Positions 63,961-64,000 of a stretch of DNA of 64,000 nt are shown here, in pieces. This stretch comes from an uncultured Eubacteriales bacterium (GTDB lineage: Bacteria > Bacillota > Clostridia > Oscillospirales > Acutalibacteraceae): the NCBI GenBank assembly GCA_910577755.1, contig CAJTNL010000005.1, positions 49,752 through 113,751 on the forward strand, read 5' to 3'. The position numbers and the translations under genes are program-made. Position 1 is the first letter of the stretch. Each line of letters opens with the position of its first letter. A model generated the notes under the pieces. The model was not told the DNA's origin, did no database searches, and was given only the letters and a program-made list of their open reading frames with translations.

Positions 63961-64000
63961 ATGCGGTTCATCTTTTAAAAAGTCAACATCGAATCGTTAC
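63917..64000 (+). CDS. IS3 transposase orfB, 5' part
   Basis: In the -1 frame relative to the end of orfA the sequence reads KKSDYHLHTTLKQRLNAVHL, continuing to the window edge; this resembles the start of the DDE transposase OrfB. The A7 run at 63915-63921 fits the programmed frameshift of IS3 elements. The catalytic part is beyond the window. Confidence 0.7.

Larger units (their letters stand above)
63611..64000 (+). mobile_element. IS3-family insertion sequence, left part only
   Basis: The left end TGTATACTAAAAAGTGGACA is followed by orfA of a transposase and the start of orfB in the -1 frame, with an A7 slippage run at 63915-63921. The element runs past the window edge. Confidence 0.85.

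Overview
The window looks like the core chromosome of an anaerobic, endospore-forming, low-GC Clostridia-type Firmicute. It carries a large set of sporulation genes: a spoIVFA/spoIVFB-like pair, spoIVA with sipL, spoVM, spmAB, ytfJ/gerW and a sigma-H-like factor. It also has AbrB, RemA, PrkC/PrpC and an NfnAB transhydrogenase pair of the kind anaerobes use. Shine-Dalgarno sites and -35/-10 boxes are of low-GC Gram-positive type. I cannot name the species. Nearly all genes lie on the minus strand, so operons read from high to low coordinates. I found no rRNA or tRNA gene, CRISPR array, prophage or replication origin.

Layout. 22-4106: spoIVFA-like M23 peptidase, spoIVFB, and a radical SAM pair (TIGR03960/TIGR03936 type). 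4294-6536: nfnB and nfnA. 7052-15571: one gene for a 2839-residue, membrane-anchored repeat protein behind a perfect consensus promoter. 15897-18991: spoIVA and sipL with an unusual RNA leader between them. 19740-34414: a long housekeeping operon (yicC, remA, gmk, rpoZ, priA, def, fmt, yugP, rsmB, rlmN, prpC, prkC, rsgA, thiN). It ends in two tiny genes missed by a length cut-off, a 56-residue membrane peptide and spoVM. A diverged tandem copy of yugP plus the 3' end of fmt sits inside it. 34650-39859: rluB, a D,D-carboxypeptidase, ytfJ, a DUF2953 gene, scpB, scpA and an M50 protease. 40071-44558: rpmB (plus strand), plsY, der, a DUF512 radical SAM gene that seems to start at ATA, rpmF and yceD. 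44753-49363: a small P-loop protein, pgi, a second carboxypeptidase, hisF and hisH. 49571-52187: a DUF3787-like small gene, mntP, a GrpB-NUDIX fusion and a zinc-ribbon protein. 52275-57643: sigH, dinB with an SOS box, comM, spmBA and abrB. 57700-61183: an HD protein, pepV and galE. 61482-64000: small membrane proteins, then a truncated surface protein (FIVAR-like repeats) cut by an IS3-family element that runs off the window.

Functionally the window joins translation and cell-cycle housekeeping to spore formation. SpoVM, SpoIVA and SipL make up the spore-coat anchoring module, and all three lie within 4 kb. Five sporulation-type units have a weak upstream motif with a 14-base spacer that resembles mother-cell sigma-E promoters. 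The most unusual items are the giant repeat protein, the alternative RNA structures before spoIVA, the apparent ATA start, the tandem fmt/yugP duplication and the IS-disrupted surface protein.
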